From JALZOC01 sp035758845 (GTDB lineage Bacteria > Acidobacteriota > Vicinamibacteria > Vicinamibacterales > 2-12-FULL-66-21): a DNA stretch of 64,000 nt. Positions 51,479-59,567 of this stretch are shown one piece after another; position 1 is the stretch's first letter; every line of letters begins with the position of its first letter. The position numbers and the translations under genes were made by a program. Below the pieces are notes generated by a model, which saw only the letters and a list, made by a program, of their open reading frames with translations, was not told where the DNA came from and did no database searches. The stretch covers positions 11,221 to 75,220 of the forward strand of contig DASTVZ010000169.1 in assembly GCA_035758845.1 (NCBI GenBank), in the 5' to 3' direction.

Positions 51479-53437
51479 ATGGCACACGTGCAGCAACGGC
51501 AGACCACGGCAACCGCGGCGCCACCGTTTCAGCCTTATGTAAAGCCAACCGACTCCCCTGCAGAATTCACCGCAAAGGCGGTGATCCTTGGGATTCTGTT
51601 CGGCCTCATTTTCGGCGCCTCGACCGTTTATCTGGGTCTTCGCGCCGGATTGACCGTGAGCGCGTCAATTCCGATTGCGGTGCTCGCCATCTCGGTCCTG
51701 AAACGACTGGGCGGCTCGACAATCCTCGAGAACAACATCGTCCAGACGATCGGATCGGCCGGCGAGTCCCTTGCCGCGGGGGTCGTGTTCACCATCCCGG
51801 CGTTGATTTTCCTGCTGCCGAACGGTCCGGCATATTTCAACTATTTCCAAATCACGCTCCTCGCGATCGCCGGCGGCATCCTCGGCGTGCTGATGATGGT
51901 GCCGCTTCGGCGCGCACTCATCGAGAAAGAGCACGGAGTCCTGCCCTATCCAGAGGGGACCGCCTGCGCCGATGTGCTCATCGCGGGTGAACGCGGCGGC
52001 GCCCTCGCGCGCACCGTGTTCATGGGCCTCGGGACTGGCGCATTCTGGAAATCACTTTCGTGGATCTTCCAGATTTTTCCGACCGCGATTGGCTACACGG
52101 TCGCCCGCACCGGATTCTTTCCGAACGCGTCTTTGAATCTCGATCTATCGCCGGAATACATGGGCGTCGGGTACGTGATCGGGCCACGTATCGCCGGAGT
52201 CATGTTCGCGGGTGGCGTGCTGTCCTGGCTGGTGCTGCTGCCGCTTCTGTCGATCCTCGGTAACTACATGACGGTACCGTTCCCGCCCGTGCCCGCCAGC
52301 GGTCTCCGCATCGATCAAATGTCGGCACGTCAGCTCTGGAGCGCCTACATCCGCTACACGGGGGCCGGCGCCGTGCTTGCCGCGGGGCTCATCACCCTTG
52401 CGCGAACGCTGCCGACGATTGTCTCGTCGTTCCGCGAGAGCGTGAAGGAATTCGGCGCCGGATCCGCAGCAAGCGGGCGGCTGCGGACCGATCGCGACAT
52501 GCCACTGATGGTCGTCCTCGTCGGATCGCTGCTGCTGGCGCTGTTTCTCGCCATCACCCCGGGTATGCCGATGCAGTGGAACTTTGTCGCCGCTGCTCTC
52601 ATCGTCATCTTCTCGTTCTTCTTCGTCACGGTGTCGTCGCGCATCACCGGTCTCATCGGCAACTCGTCCAATCCCATTTCGGGGATGACGATCGCCACGC
52701 TCATCCTGACGTGCACGATTTTCGTCGCGGTGGGATGGCTCGGTGACGCCTATGCGCCGATCGCGCTCGGCGTCGGCGCCGTGGTCTGCATCGCCGCGGC
52801 GATCGCCGGCGCCACCTCACAGGATCTGAAGACCGGGTTCATCGTCGGCGCCACGCCAATCCGGCAGCAGGTCGGTCTGGTTATCGGGGTCCTGGCCTCA
52901 TCGTTCGTCATCGGGATGACCACGCTGATTCTCAACCGCATCATGGAGATCGGTTCGCCGTCACTGCCGGCCCCGCAGGCAACGTTGATGGCGACGATCA
53001 TCAAAGGGCTCCTCAGTCAGAACCTGCCGTGGGGACTCGTCCTCGTCGGCGTGTTCATCTCCGTCACGCTCGAACTGTGCGGCATTCGCTCGCTCTCGTT
53101 CGCGGTCGGTTCCTATCTGCCGATTGCCACCACCGCGCCGATTTTCGCCGGCGGCATTGTCCGTTGGCTGGTCGAGCGCAAGACAGGGAGGTTGCAGGAA
53201 TCGGAGATCAGCGCCGGCACGCTGTTCAGCTCTGGCCTGATCGCCGGCGGCTCTCTCGCCGGCATTCTCTACGCAGCGCTGTTTGGCTGGAATCTCATCC
53301 CGGCTGCCGATGACGCCGAAACGCTGGGACTGATCCCGTTCCTTCACAACGGGAGTGTCGGAACAATTGCAGGTGGGCTTCTGTTTCTGGCGCTGGCGAT
53401 CGTGCTCACGCGCGCCGGCCGGAAGAATCTTGCATAG
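51479..53437 (+). CDS. OPT-family oligopeptide/metal-chelate transporter
   Basis: 652 residues with about 16 membrane segments. Family features: FTAKAVILGILFGLIFGAST at the first helix, ENNIVQTIGSAGESLAAG (about 81-98), PYPEGTACADVLIAGE (about 156-171) and GNSSNPISGMTIATLIL (about 395-411). Proton-driven import of short peptides or iron chelates through the inner membrane. Its end overlaps the next gene's TTG start. Confidence 0.93.
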   Translation: MAHVQQRQTTATAAPPFQPYVKPTDSPAEFTAKAVILGILFGLIFGASTVYLGLRAGLTVSASIPIAVLAISVLKRLGGSTILENNIVQTIGSAGESLAAGVVFTIPALIFLLPNGPAYFNYFQITLLAIAGGILGVLMMVPLRRALIEKEHGVLPYPEGTACADVLIAGERGGALARTVFMGLGTGAFWKSLSWIFQIFPTAIGYTVARTGFFPNASLNLDLSPEYMGVGYVIGPRIAGVMFAGGVLSWLVLLPLLSILGNYMTVPFPPVPASGLRIDQMSARQLWSAYIRYTGAGAVLAAGLITLARTLPTIVSSFRESVKEFGAGSAASGRLRTDRDMPLMVVLVGSLLLALFLAITPGMPMQWNFVAAALIVIFSFFFVTVSSRITGLIGNSSNPISGMTIATLILTCTIFVAVGWLGDAYAPIALGVGAVVCIAAAIAGATSQDLKTGFIVGATPIRQQVGLVIGVLASSFVIGMTTLILNRIMEIGSPSLPAPQATLMATIIKGLLSQNLPWGLVLVGVFISVTLELCGIRSLSFAVGSYLPIATTAPIFAGGIVRWLVERKTGRLQESEISAGTLFSSGLIAGGSLAGILYAALFGWNLIPAADDAETLGLIPFLHNGSVGTIAGGLLFLALAIVLTRAGRKNLA

Positions 53438-54533
53438 AGTTCTGACTTCGCTCGGTGTATTGCTCCTCATCGCGGCGCCCACCCCGGCGCAGGCACCCGA
53501 CCGCATCGCCACGACGGCGCAAGCGCTTGTCGCCAACCCGCTGTTTTTCAACGGAAAACGGATCGTCATTAGACAGCCCGTGAAGATGAGCGGCCAGCTG
53601 ACCGAATTGGACGGCACTGCCAAGCCTGTCTACGTCTTCTGGCGAGACAAACCCGGCGGATCGGATGGCGAGATCCGCGGCGACTTCTACGATCTTGGCC
53701 GCATGCTCGAAGGAGATCAGCGATTCAGCTCGTACGATTTCACCCCCGTCATCCAGGCTGCTAACAATGGCCGTTGGCCGGGTCGCGACCAGATCTTCGT
53801 GATTCTCGGCGCGACGTTCGTAGACACTCCTGCGCCGACGAGTCCCACCGTCCGATCGATTTCACTTATCCCCGAGCAGTTCGACAATCGTGCCGTTACC
53901 CTTGTCGGGCGCTTCAGGGGCCGGAACCTGTTCGGTGATCTCCCTCAGGGAGTCGCCAAGAGCAAGTGGGATTTCGTGCTGCAATCTGCCGATGCCGCGA
54001 TCTGGATCACCGGTCTGCGGCCCAAAGGCAAGGACTTCGATCTCGATCCATCGGCGCGAGTGGACACGGGGAAGTGGCTCGAAGTGAAAGGGACCGTGCA
54101 GCGCGACCTCACCGCGGTCTGGGTTGCAGCCGAATCGATGCGGCTCACAACCGCGCCAGCTGAAGGTCCAGTTGAAGTCGCGGCCCCGCCTGTTCCCGCC
54201 GAGCCGCCGCCGTCGGTCATCTTCAGTGCACCGCTTGCCGACGACACGGACGTGCCGACCGCGGGACGAATTCGCATCCAGTTCTCGCGCGACATGAAGG
54301 GGGAGAGTTTTCGCGAGCGAGTGCGCATTCGTTACGCTGGCACGTCACCTCCGCCAACTGCGCCGCCGAACTTCACGCTTACCTACAACGACGGAAACCG
54401 TTCGATCGACATCCGGTTCAAGGAGCCGCTCGCCGCGTTTCAGGTCGTGGTAGTCGAGCTGACCAACGGCATCGTCGCCATCGACGGGCAGCCGTTGCAG
54501 CCGTGGACGCTGAAGTTCACGACTGGACAGTAA
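53430..54533 (+). CDS. Exported hypothetical protein with Ig-like domain
   Basis: 367 residues from TTG at 53430, preceded by GGAAG and opening with a signal peptide (MHRVLTSLGVLLLIAAPTPAQA); longer starts would lie inside the OPT gene. Two OB-like repeats (about 30-120 and 135-240) end in Pro-rich linkers, then a C-terminal SbsA/Big_5-type Ig-like domain (SAPLADDTDVPTAGRIRIQF). No enzyme motif. Coupled to the OPT gene, so it may be a periplasmic partner. Confidence 0.65.
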   Translation: MHRVLTSLGVLLLIAAPTPAQAPDRIATTAQALVANPLFFNGKRIVIRQPVKMSGQLTELDGTAKPVYVFWRDKPGGSDGEIRGDFYDLGRMLEGDQRFSSYDFTPVIQAANNGRWPGRDQIFVILGATFVDTPAPTSPTVRSISLIPEQFDNRAVTLVGRFRGRNLFGDLPQGVAKSKWDFVLQSADAAIWITGLRPKGKDFDLDPSARVDTGKWLEVKGTVQRDLTAVWVAAESMRLTTAPAEGPVEVAAPPVPAEPPPSVIFSAPLADDTDVPTAGRIRIQFSRDMKGESFRERVRIRYAGTSPPPTAPPNFTLTYNDGNRSIDIRFKEPLAAFQVVVVELTNGIVAIDGQPLQPWTLKFTTGQ

Positions 54534-54542
54534 AAAGGAGAA

Positions 54543-54648
54543 GCGCCTGCGGCCCGAGCGAGGCGCTGGAAGGTAGCGCCGCGAAAGCGGCGCCGCCGAG
54601 CGAGAGCGCGTGTGGGTGGGGCCCCACGCGCAGTAACTAAAGCAGACA
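54543..54648 (+). repeat. Structured REP-like repeat, copy 5 (long form)
   Basis: GCGCCTGCGGCCCGAGCGAG, a GCGCCGC-GAAA-GCGGCGC hairpin (GNRA-type loop) inside the GGCG/CGCC closing stem, the CCCCACGCGC hairpin and tail TAAAGCAGACA. Starts nine bases after the stop codon upstream and ends 14 bases before the next ATG, in the direction of both genes. Confidence 0.85.
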
Positions 54649-54662
54649 AGGGACACGAACGC

Positions 54663-55256
54663 ATGGACCTGCTCACCACGCTTGGTCGGACGATGGGGTT
54701 TTCGTTTGCCGCAGGTTTGAACCTGTACGCAACAGTGGCGATCCTTGGGTTGGCCAGCCGGTTTGATTGGGTTCAGCTGCCGCCGCAGTTCAAGGTCTTC
54801 GACAACGACCTCGTGATCGGCGCAGCGATCGTGATGTATTTGATTGAATTCGTCGCCGACAAGGTTCCGTGGGTCGATTCGGTATGGGACGCCGTGCACA
54901 CCGTCATCCGCCCGGTCGGCGGCGCGCTGATCGCGGTGGCGACACTCGGTCACGCAAGCCCGACCATTCAGGGCTTGGTCGCGCTCCTCGGCGGTTCGCT
55001 CGCGGCGAGCACGCACTTTACGAAGGCGGGGACGAGGGCCGTCGCCAACGCGAGCCCTGAACCGTTCACGAATTGGATCCTCAGTCTCGCCGAGGACGTG
55101 TTCGTCGTCGGACTGGGCTTCGTCGCCCTGAAGTATCCAATCGTCGCCGCGGTCGTTGTCATTGTTGGAATGGTCCTCATCCTGAGCTTCGCCGCCTGGA
55201 TCGTGCGCGCAGTGCGCCGGCGTTGGGCACGAACGGCGCCGGTTGCGAGCGCGTAA
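54663..55256 (+). CDS. DUF4126 membrane protein
   Basis: 197 residues from ATG at 54663 (MDLLTTLGRTMGFSFAAGLN); a longer frame would run through the repeat. Four to five hydrophobic segments, with the family regions GLNLYATVAILGLA, VDSVWDAVHTVIRPVGGALI and ALLGGSLAASTHFTKAGTRA. Inner-membrane protein of unknown function. Confidence 0.85.
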   Translation: MDLLTTLGRTMGFSFAAGLNLYATVAILGLASRFDWVQLPPQFKVFDNDLVIGAAIVMYLIEFVADKVPWVDSVWDAVHTVIRPVGGALIAVATLGHASPTIQGLVALLGGSLAASTHFTKAGTRAVANASPEPFTNWILSLAEDVFVVGLGFVALKYPIVAAVVVIVGMVLILSFAAWIVRAVRRRWARTAPVASA

Positions 55257-55976
55257 CTACCCGCCGAGCAACGTAGCGACCCTGTTTCGTACCATCCCGA
55301 CGAGCGTGTCGCGATCGTCAAGCGTCATGCCGGCAGTCTCGACGGGCTCCCCGATGCGGACGCGCACCGTGACCGGATAAATGATCAAGCTGCCCTTGCG
55401 CAAGGCGTTGCGCGCCCCGCTGATACCGATCGGAACGACAGGGGCTTGAGCCTTGATCGCCATGATGAAGCCCCCTTTCTTGAAGGGCAGCAGCTCGCCC
55501 GTCCGGCTCCGAGTACCTTCCGGAAAAATCAGAAAGGAGTTTCCCTGTCTCAGTGCGTCGGCCGCCCGGTCGATCGCCGGCAGGCTTTGCTCGGGATTAG
55601 CGCGCTCGAGCGGAATAAACCCGGCGAGGTCGAAGGCGCGCACGAGCACGGGCAGCTTTCTCAGCTCCGCCTTGTAAAGGATCCGCAATCGAGGAAACAG
55701 CTGGTGAAGGGTGTCGAAAATGATTGGCGGTTCGACGTTGCTGGTGTGATTGACGGCATACACAGCCGCCCGAGCGCGCTGGATATGCTCGACCCCCGCG
55801 AGGTCGACTTTGATGCCGCTTAGAAACAGCCCGATCCTGACGCCGAGATGCCCGACGCGATAGAGCAGTCCTTTCTGGTTGAAGAGAAGCGCAATCAGGA
55901 GGAAGGGTGGACCAGCCAGCAGAACGTAGAGCGCGACGGTGAGATACGTGATGACCGAGCGAATCGCTGAGAACAT
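55257..55976 (-). CDS. 1-acyl-glycerol-3-phosphate acyltransferase (PlsC-like)
   Basis: 239 residues with one N-terminal membrane segment. The acyltransferase block I is NHTSNVEPP (about 76-84): His is kept but the usual HX4D Asp is Glu. Block III FPEGTRSRTGELLPFKKGG (about 156-174) is standard. Makes phosphatidic acid from lysophosphatidic acid at the membrane. It starts right after the carD terminator. Confidence 0.85.
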   Translation of the reverse strand: MFSAIRSVITYLTVALYVLLAGPPFLLIALLFNQKGLLYRVGHLGVRIGLFLSGIKVDLAGVEHIQRARAAVYAVNHTSNVEPPIIFDTLHQLFPRLRILYKAELRKLPVLVRAFDLAGFIPLERANPEQSLPAIDRAADALRQGNSFLIFPEGTRSRTGELLPFKKGGFIMAIKAQAPVVPIGISGARNALRKGSLIIYPVTVRVRIGEPVETAGMTLDDRDTLVGMVRNRVATLLGG

Positions 55977-55985
55977 AAAAGAAAA

Positions 55986-56025
55986 GGGACGGCAGGTCTT
56001 TCTTATAACCGAAAGACCCCGTCCC
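55986..56025 (-). terminator. Rho-independent terminator after carD
   Basis: On the minus strand GGGACGGGGTCTTTC pairs with GAAAGACCTGCCGTCCC around an eight-base loop, followed by TTTTCTTTT. Strong stem plus T-run; separates carD from plsC. Confidence 0.85.
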
Positions 56026-56049
56026 TTGATCCGGGAGCTCGAGCCGACG

Positions 56050-56628
56050 CTACGATGCCTTCGCGGTCCGCCGTGCGCTGACGCGTGTCGTCGCGGTCGC
56101 CTTCGCGGCCTTCGCGCGTGCGATCGATCGATTCTTCGTCGTGAAGCAGCGATCGAGCGCGCGATCGACTTTCTCTTCGATCGCGGCAGTTATCTCGTGG
56201 GAGACCTCGGAAATCTCCGAGACGACCAGGAACTTTGCGCGATCGAGCATCCGCTTCTCGCGGAACGAGAGGTTTTTCGAGCGCGCAAGAAACGTCAAGC
56301 TCTTCAGCACTTCGACGACGTCGTAAATCGATCCCGTCCGCATCCGATCTGAATTGTCTTTGAAACGTCCTTTCCAGTTCTGATGATTGTCGATCTTGCC
56401 GTCGCCGAGCAGCGAGAACAACCGCTCGATTTCTTCGTCGCTGATAGCGCGTCGGAGACCGACGCCGTCAACGTTATCGACGGGCACGAGCACCGTCGTC
56501 TCGTTGGCTACCATTCGCAGATGGTAGAAACCGCAAGTTGTTCCCAGGATGGTTTTGGTTTCGATGCCCTGAACGACGCCGAGTCCGTGGTTTGGGTAAA
56601 TGACCTTGTCACCGACCTGGAATGTCAC
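56050..56628 (-). CDS. carD: CarD-family transcription regulator
   Basis: 192 residues from GTG at 56628 (VTFQVGDKVIYPNHGLG), with GGGGG just upstream; a longer frame to 56730 has no family match. The N-terminal Tudor-like domain binds the RNA polymerase beta subunit (VIYPNHGLGVVQGIE; FYHLRMVANETTVLVPVDN), and a helical C-terminal part (about 75-155) contacts the upstream edge of the -10 region. The Ala/Lys/Arg-rich tail (about 165-192) looks DNA-binding. Global regulator of weak promoters and stress. Confidence 0.9.
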   Translation of the reverse strand: MTFQVGDKVIYPNHGLGVVQGIETKTILGTTCGFYHLRMVANETTVLVPVDNVDGVGLRRAISDEEIERLFSLLGDGKIDNHQNWKGRFKDNSDRMRTGSIYDVVEVLKSLTFLARSKNLSFREKRMLDRAKFLVVSEISEVSHEITAAIEEKVDRALDRCFTTKNRSIARAKAAKATATTRVSARRTAKAS

Positions 56629-56756
56629 ATGTCCCCCACTGAGTAAGGTGTGTAGGCTGGGTGGTACGCCCGATGAGCAGTCCTTTAAGTATAGCCAAAC
56701 CAGTTCGGGCAGGCAACGAAAAACCCACAAAAATTGGCCGTTTTTTGGTATTTTCG

Positions 56757-56775
56757 TGCACCTTTGAGGTGCATC
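56757..56775. repeat. Hairpin in the divergent carD/methyltransferase gap
   Basis: GTGCACCT and AGGTGCAT pair as an 8 bp stem around TTG. Lies in the 243-base divergent gap; may be an operator. Nothing else recognised in this gap apart from the two start regions. Confidence 0.4.
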
Positions 56776-56871
56776 GGTGGCAGACTTTTTGAGCCGCCCT
56801 GCGGCACTTCGCGGTTATCGTTCTCGTTAGTTCTCTGTCTAAGCGACTACCTGGAAAGGGGTTGCGTCAAA

Positions 56872-57462
56872 ATGCCCGAGCCGCTGCAGCGGGCCGGAAG
56901 TGCCACTCCGGTAATGGTTAAGCTCGTCCTCCTTGCCGCCGCAACCCTCCTGACGGTCGCGGTAGGCACCCTCCCGGGCTCTGCGAGTCGCCAGAACCTG
57001 GCGCCGTTCATCCCCACCCCGGACGATGTGGTCGATCGCATGCTGACGCTGGCGAAAGTGACCCGAGATGACGTCGTGTACGACCTGGGATGCGGGGATG
57101 GCCGCATTCCGATTGCGGCGGCGAAGAAGTACGGCGCAAAAGGGGTCGGGTTGGACATCGACCCCGCGCTCGTTGAACTGGCGACATCAAACGCAAAAGC
57201 TGCCGGCGTCGAGGCGCTGGTTGATTTCCGCGTGCAGAATGTCTTGACCGCCGACGTCTCCAAGGCAACCGTCGTCACCCTCTATCTTCTGTCGTCGTCA
57301 AACGAACGGTTACGGCCGATGTTGGTGCAGCAGCTCAAACCCGGTGCCCGAATCGTGTCGCATGCATTTAGCATGGGCCGGGATTGGCCCGCCGACACGG
57401 TCGACCAGTTCGTCAGCGCCCGCGGCGACGAAATCACGCTTTACATGTGGAAAATAAGGTAA
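56872..57462 (+). CDS. Exported SAM-dependent methyltransferase
   Basis: 196 residues from ATG at 56872, with AAAGGGG 14-20 bases upstream. A hydrophobic N-terminal segment (VMVKLVLLAAATLLTVAVG, about 14-32) implies export or anchoring, odd for a SAM enzyme. The fold is otherwise clear: VVYDLGCGDGRIPIAAAKK (about 71-89), GVGLDIDPALVELA, and a short C-terminal part. Small methyltransferases with signal-like leaders occur in this group; substrate unknown. Confidence 0.75.
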   Translation: MPEPLQRAGSATPVMVKLVLLAAATLLTVAVGTLPGSASRQNLAPFIPTPDDVVDRMLTLAKVTRDDVVYDLGCGDGRIPIAAAKKYGAKGVGLDIDPALVELATSNAKAAGVEALVDFRVQNVLTADVSKATVVTLYLLSSSNERLRPMLVQQLKPGARIVSHAFSMGRDWPADTVDQFVSARGDEITLYMWKIR

Positions 57463-57471
57463 AAGGTAGGA

Positions 57472-57578
57472 GCGCCCGCGGCCCGAGCGAGGGGCCCGGA
57501 GGGAAGCGCCGCGAAGCGGCGTCCCCGAGCGAGAGCGCGTGGGGGGTTGGGCCCCACGCGCATTGAGAAATGCAGACA
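57472..57578 (+). repeat. Structured REP-like repeat, copy 6 (long form)
   Basis: GCGCCCGCGGCCCGAGCGAG, closing stem GGGG/CCCC (changed on both sides relative to GGCG/CGCC elsewhere), inner GCCGC-GAA-GCGGC hairpin, the GCGCGTGGGG/CCCCACGCGC stem and tail ATGCAGACA. The tail supplies the first ATG of the next gene. Confidence 0.85.
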
Positions 57579-58403
57579 CAAATGCATCGACGAACGACAG
57601 CCGTACGATTCGCGCTAGGTACCCTTGTCTTAGTCGGTTTGCTCAGAACGCCGGTTGCGATCCCAGTCGCGGCCTTACATCAAGAAGCCGCGACCGCGTC
57701 CCGCTCTGCGCGGATATGGGACGGGCGGAACGCCGAGTTCGAGGCATTCATCCGGGACACTCCAATCGATCATTTCGAGGAAGTGCCGATTGGCGTGACG
57801 AAGCCGAAGCGCGCCTACTTCAAAAGTGGCGGATTGGTGCAGAGCGTCGCATGGAAGATCCTTCCTCCCGGCCGTCCGGCCGGCTACTGGGAGAGCTACA
57901 AATCCGAGATTGCGGCGTATGAGCTCGACAAGTTACTGGAGATGGGGATGGTCCCCGTGGCCGTCGAAAAGAAATGGAAGCGCGACACCGCCGCCGCGAT
58001 CCTCTGGCTGTCGCCGATCCACTCCTGGAAAGAAATGGAACCCAAACCGAAGCCGGCCAAGTGGGTTCGCCAGGTTTCACGGATGAAGATGTTCGACAAT
58101 TTCATCTGCAACAAAGATCGGAATGCCGGCAACCTTCTCGTCGACGACGACTGGAATCTGTATTTGATCGATCATTCGCGCGCCTTTCTGACCGACAAGG
58201 ACATGGCGGTGAAGATGCAGAGCGTCGATCGGGAGTTGTGGGAGCGGATCCAGGCTTTGGACGAGGCGAAGCTGACGGCAGCGCTCGCCAATTGGGTCGA
58301 CAAGGCGAGCATTCGGGCGATGGTTACCCGGCGTGAACGGATGAAAGTTGAAATCGACAAACTGGTCGCGGCCAACGGCGAAGCGAATGTCTATATCAAG
58401 TAG
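57570..58403 (+). CDS. Exported atypical kinase (PI4K-II/HipA-like fold)
   Basis: 277 residues; the first ATG lies in the repeat tail and ATG at 57582 (MHRRTTAVRF) is the likelier start. A signal peptide (about 5-36) is followed by a kinase-like domain: Lys96 in SVAWKILPPG, Glu in SEIAAYELDKLLEMG (113 or 118), MVPVAVEKK, then the catalytic loop CNKDRNAGNLLVDDD with Asp183 and Asn188 and the metal-binding Asp201 in LYLIDHSRAF. This pattern is that of type II PI4-kinases, HipA and Fam20-like kinases. All key residues are kept, so it may be active in the periplasm. Coupled to a phosphatase gene. Confidence 0.65.
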   Translation: MQTQMHRRTTAVRFALGTLVLVGLLRTPVAIPVAALHQEAATASRSARIWDGRNAEFEAFIRDTPIDHFEEVPIGVTKPKRAYFKSGGLVQSVAWKILPPGRPAGYWESYKSEIAAYELDKLLEMGMVPVAVEKKWKRDTAAAILWLSPIHSWKEMEPKPKPAKWVRQVSRMKMFDNFICNKDRNAGNLLVDDDWNLYLIDHSRAFLTDKDMAVKMQSVDRELWERIQALDEAKLTAALANWVDKASIRAMVTRRERMKVEIDKLVAANGEANVYIK

Positions 58404-59541
58404 TTCACCGATCTCACGCTGGTTACGGACTCCGGCGCTACTCGCGTGCCTGCTGGCCGCAACCCTCGGCGCCGCGCCGACGCCGCGCATCGTTGCCGTC
58501 GGCGACGTCCACGGGGCCGGCGATGCGTTCGTTTCGATCCTGCAGAAGACTGGCCTCATCGATGCGCAGAAACGTTGGACCGGCGGCACCGCGATCCTCG
58601 TGCAGACCGGCGATCTTCTCGACCGCGGACAGGACGTTCGACAGATTCTCGACCTGCTGATGGCACTCGAGTCGCAGGCCTCGGCCGCCGGCGGCCGAGT
58701 GCATGCGCTGCTCGGCAATCACGAGTTCATGAATCTGATCGGCGAGACGCGCGATGTCGCACCGGAGTTGTATCAGCGCTTCGCAAACAGCCAGTCCGAA
58801 CAGAAGCGCGAGGACGCCTTCCAGACCGCGTCGAAGCTCAACGGTGGCTCCGCGATTGACAAGGCTGAATGGATGGCGGCCCACCCGCTCGGATACGTTG
58901 AATATCGCCAAGCGTTGAGCGCAAGCGCGCCTTACGGAAAGTGGCTGCGATCCAAGCCGATCATCGCTGACATTGGCGACACGCTCTTCATGCACGGAGG
59001 GATCAACCCGGAGTTCACTTCCGAGTCGGTGGACGACCTCAACAAACGTGTCCGCCGGGAACTGACCGAGTTCGACGAAGGATTTCGGTGGCTGCAACAG
59101 CACGATCTCGCCGCGCCATTTTCAACGCTGGGTGAAATCGTCAAGGCGGCGCAGAACGAATGGGTGAAGCTGGATGCGAAGCGAAAACGCGACGCGCTCA
59201 CGGAAGAGGACGTGAACGAGGCGAAGCTTCTTGTCCCAATCCTGAAGATCGACAGTTCCGCTATTCTCAACGCCAACGGACCACTCTGGTTCCGCGGCTA
59301 TAGCACGTGGACCGATCAGGAGGGCAGCGAGCGCATGCCGGCGCTGCTGAAGAAATACAAAGTCAAACGGTTCGTCACCGCGCACACACCCCAGCCGTCC
59401 GGTCAGATCGCGACGCGCTTCGGCAACACGCTTTATCTCATCGATACCGGAATGCTGAACGGAAAGTTCTATCCCGGAGGACGGCCGGCGGCGTTGGAGA
59501 TCGATGGGGAGAAAGTGACGCCGATCTACGTGGAGAAGTAG
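58387..59541 (+). CDS. Exported PPP-family (Shewanella-like) phosphatase
   Basis: 384 residues from ATG at 58387, overlapping the kinase-like gene by 17 bases. A signal peptide (RWLRTPALLACLLAATLGAA) precedes the PPP motifs: GDVHGAGD (about 38-45), GDLLDRG (about 79-85), GNHEFMN (about 116-122), later MHGGINPEF and TAHTPQPSG. This order is that of bacterial Shelph-type phosphatases that act on phosphoproteins. Translational coupling suggests it reverses the product of the kinase-like neighbour. Confidence 0.85.
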   Translation: MSISSSSPISRWLRTPALLACLLAATLGAAPTPRIVAVGDVHGAGDAFVSILQKTGLIDAQKRWTGGTAILVQTGDLLDRGQDVRQILDLLMALESQASAAGGRVHALLGNHEFMNLIGETRDVAPELYQRFANSQSEQKREDAFQTASKLNGGSAIDKAEWMAAHPLGYVEYRQALSASAPYGKWLRSKPIIADIGDTLFMHGGINPEFTSESVDDLNKRVRRELTEFDEGFRWLQQHDLAAPFSTLGEIVKAAQNEWVKLDAKRKRDALTEEDVNEAKLLVPILKIDSSAILNANGPLWFRGYSTWTDQEGSERMPALLKKYKVKRFVTAHTPQPSGQIATRFGNTLYLIDTGMLNGKFYPGGRPAALEIDGEKVTPIYVEK

Positions 59542-59567
59542 TTACTTCAACCTCTCCGTTTCCTCCG

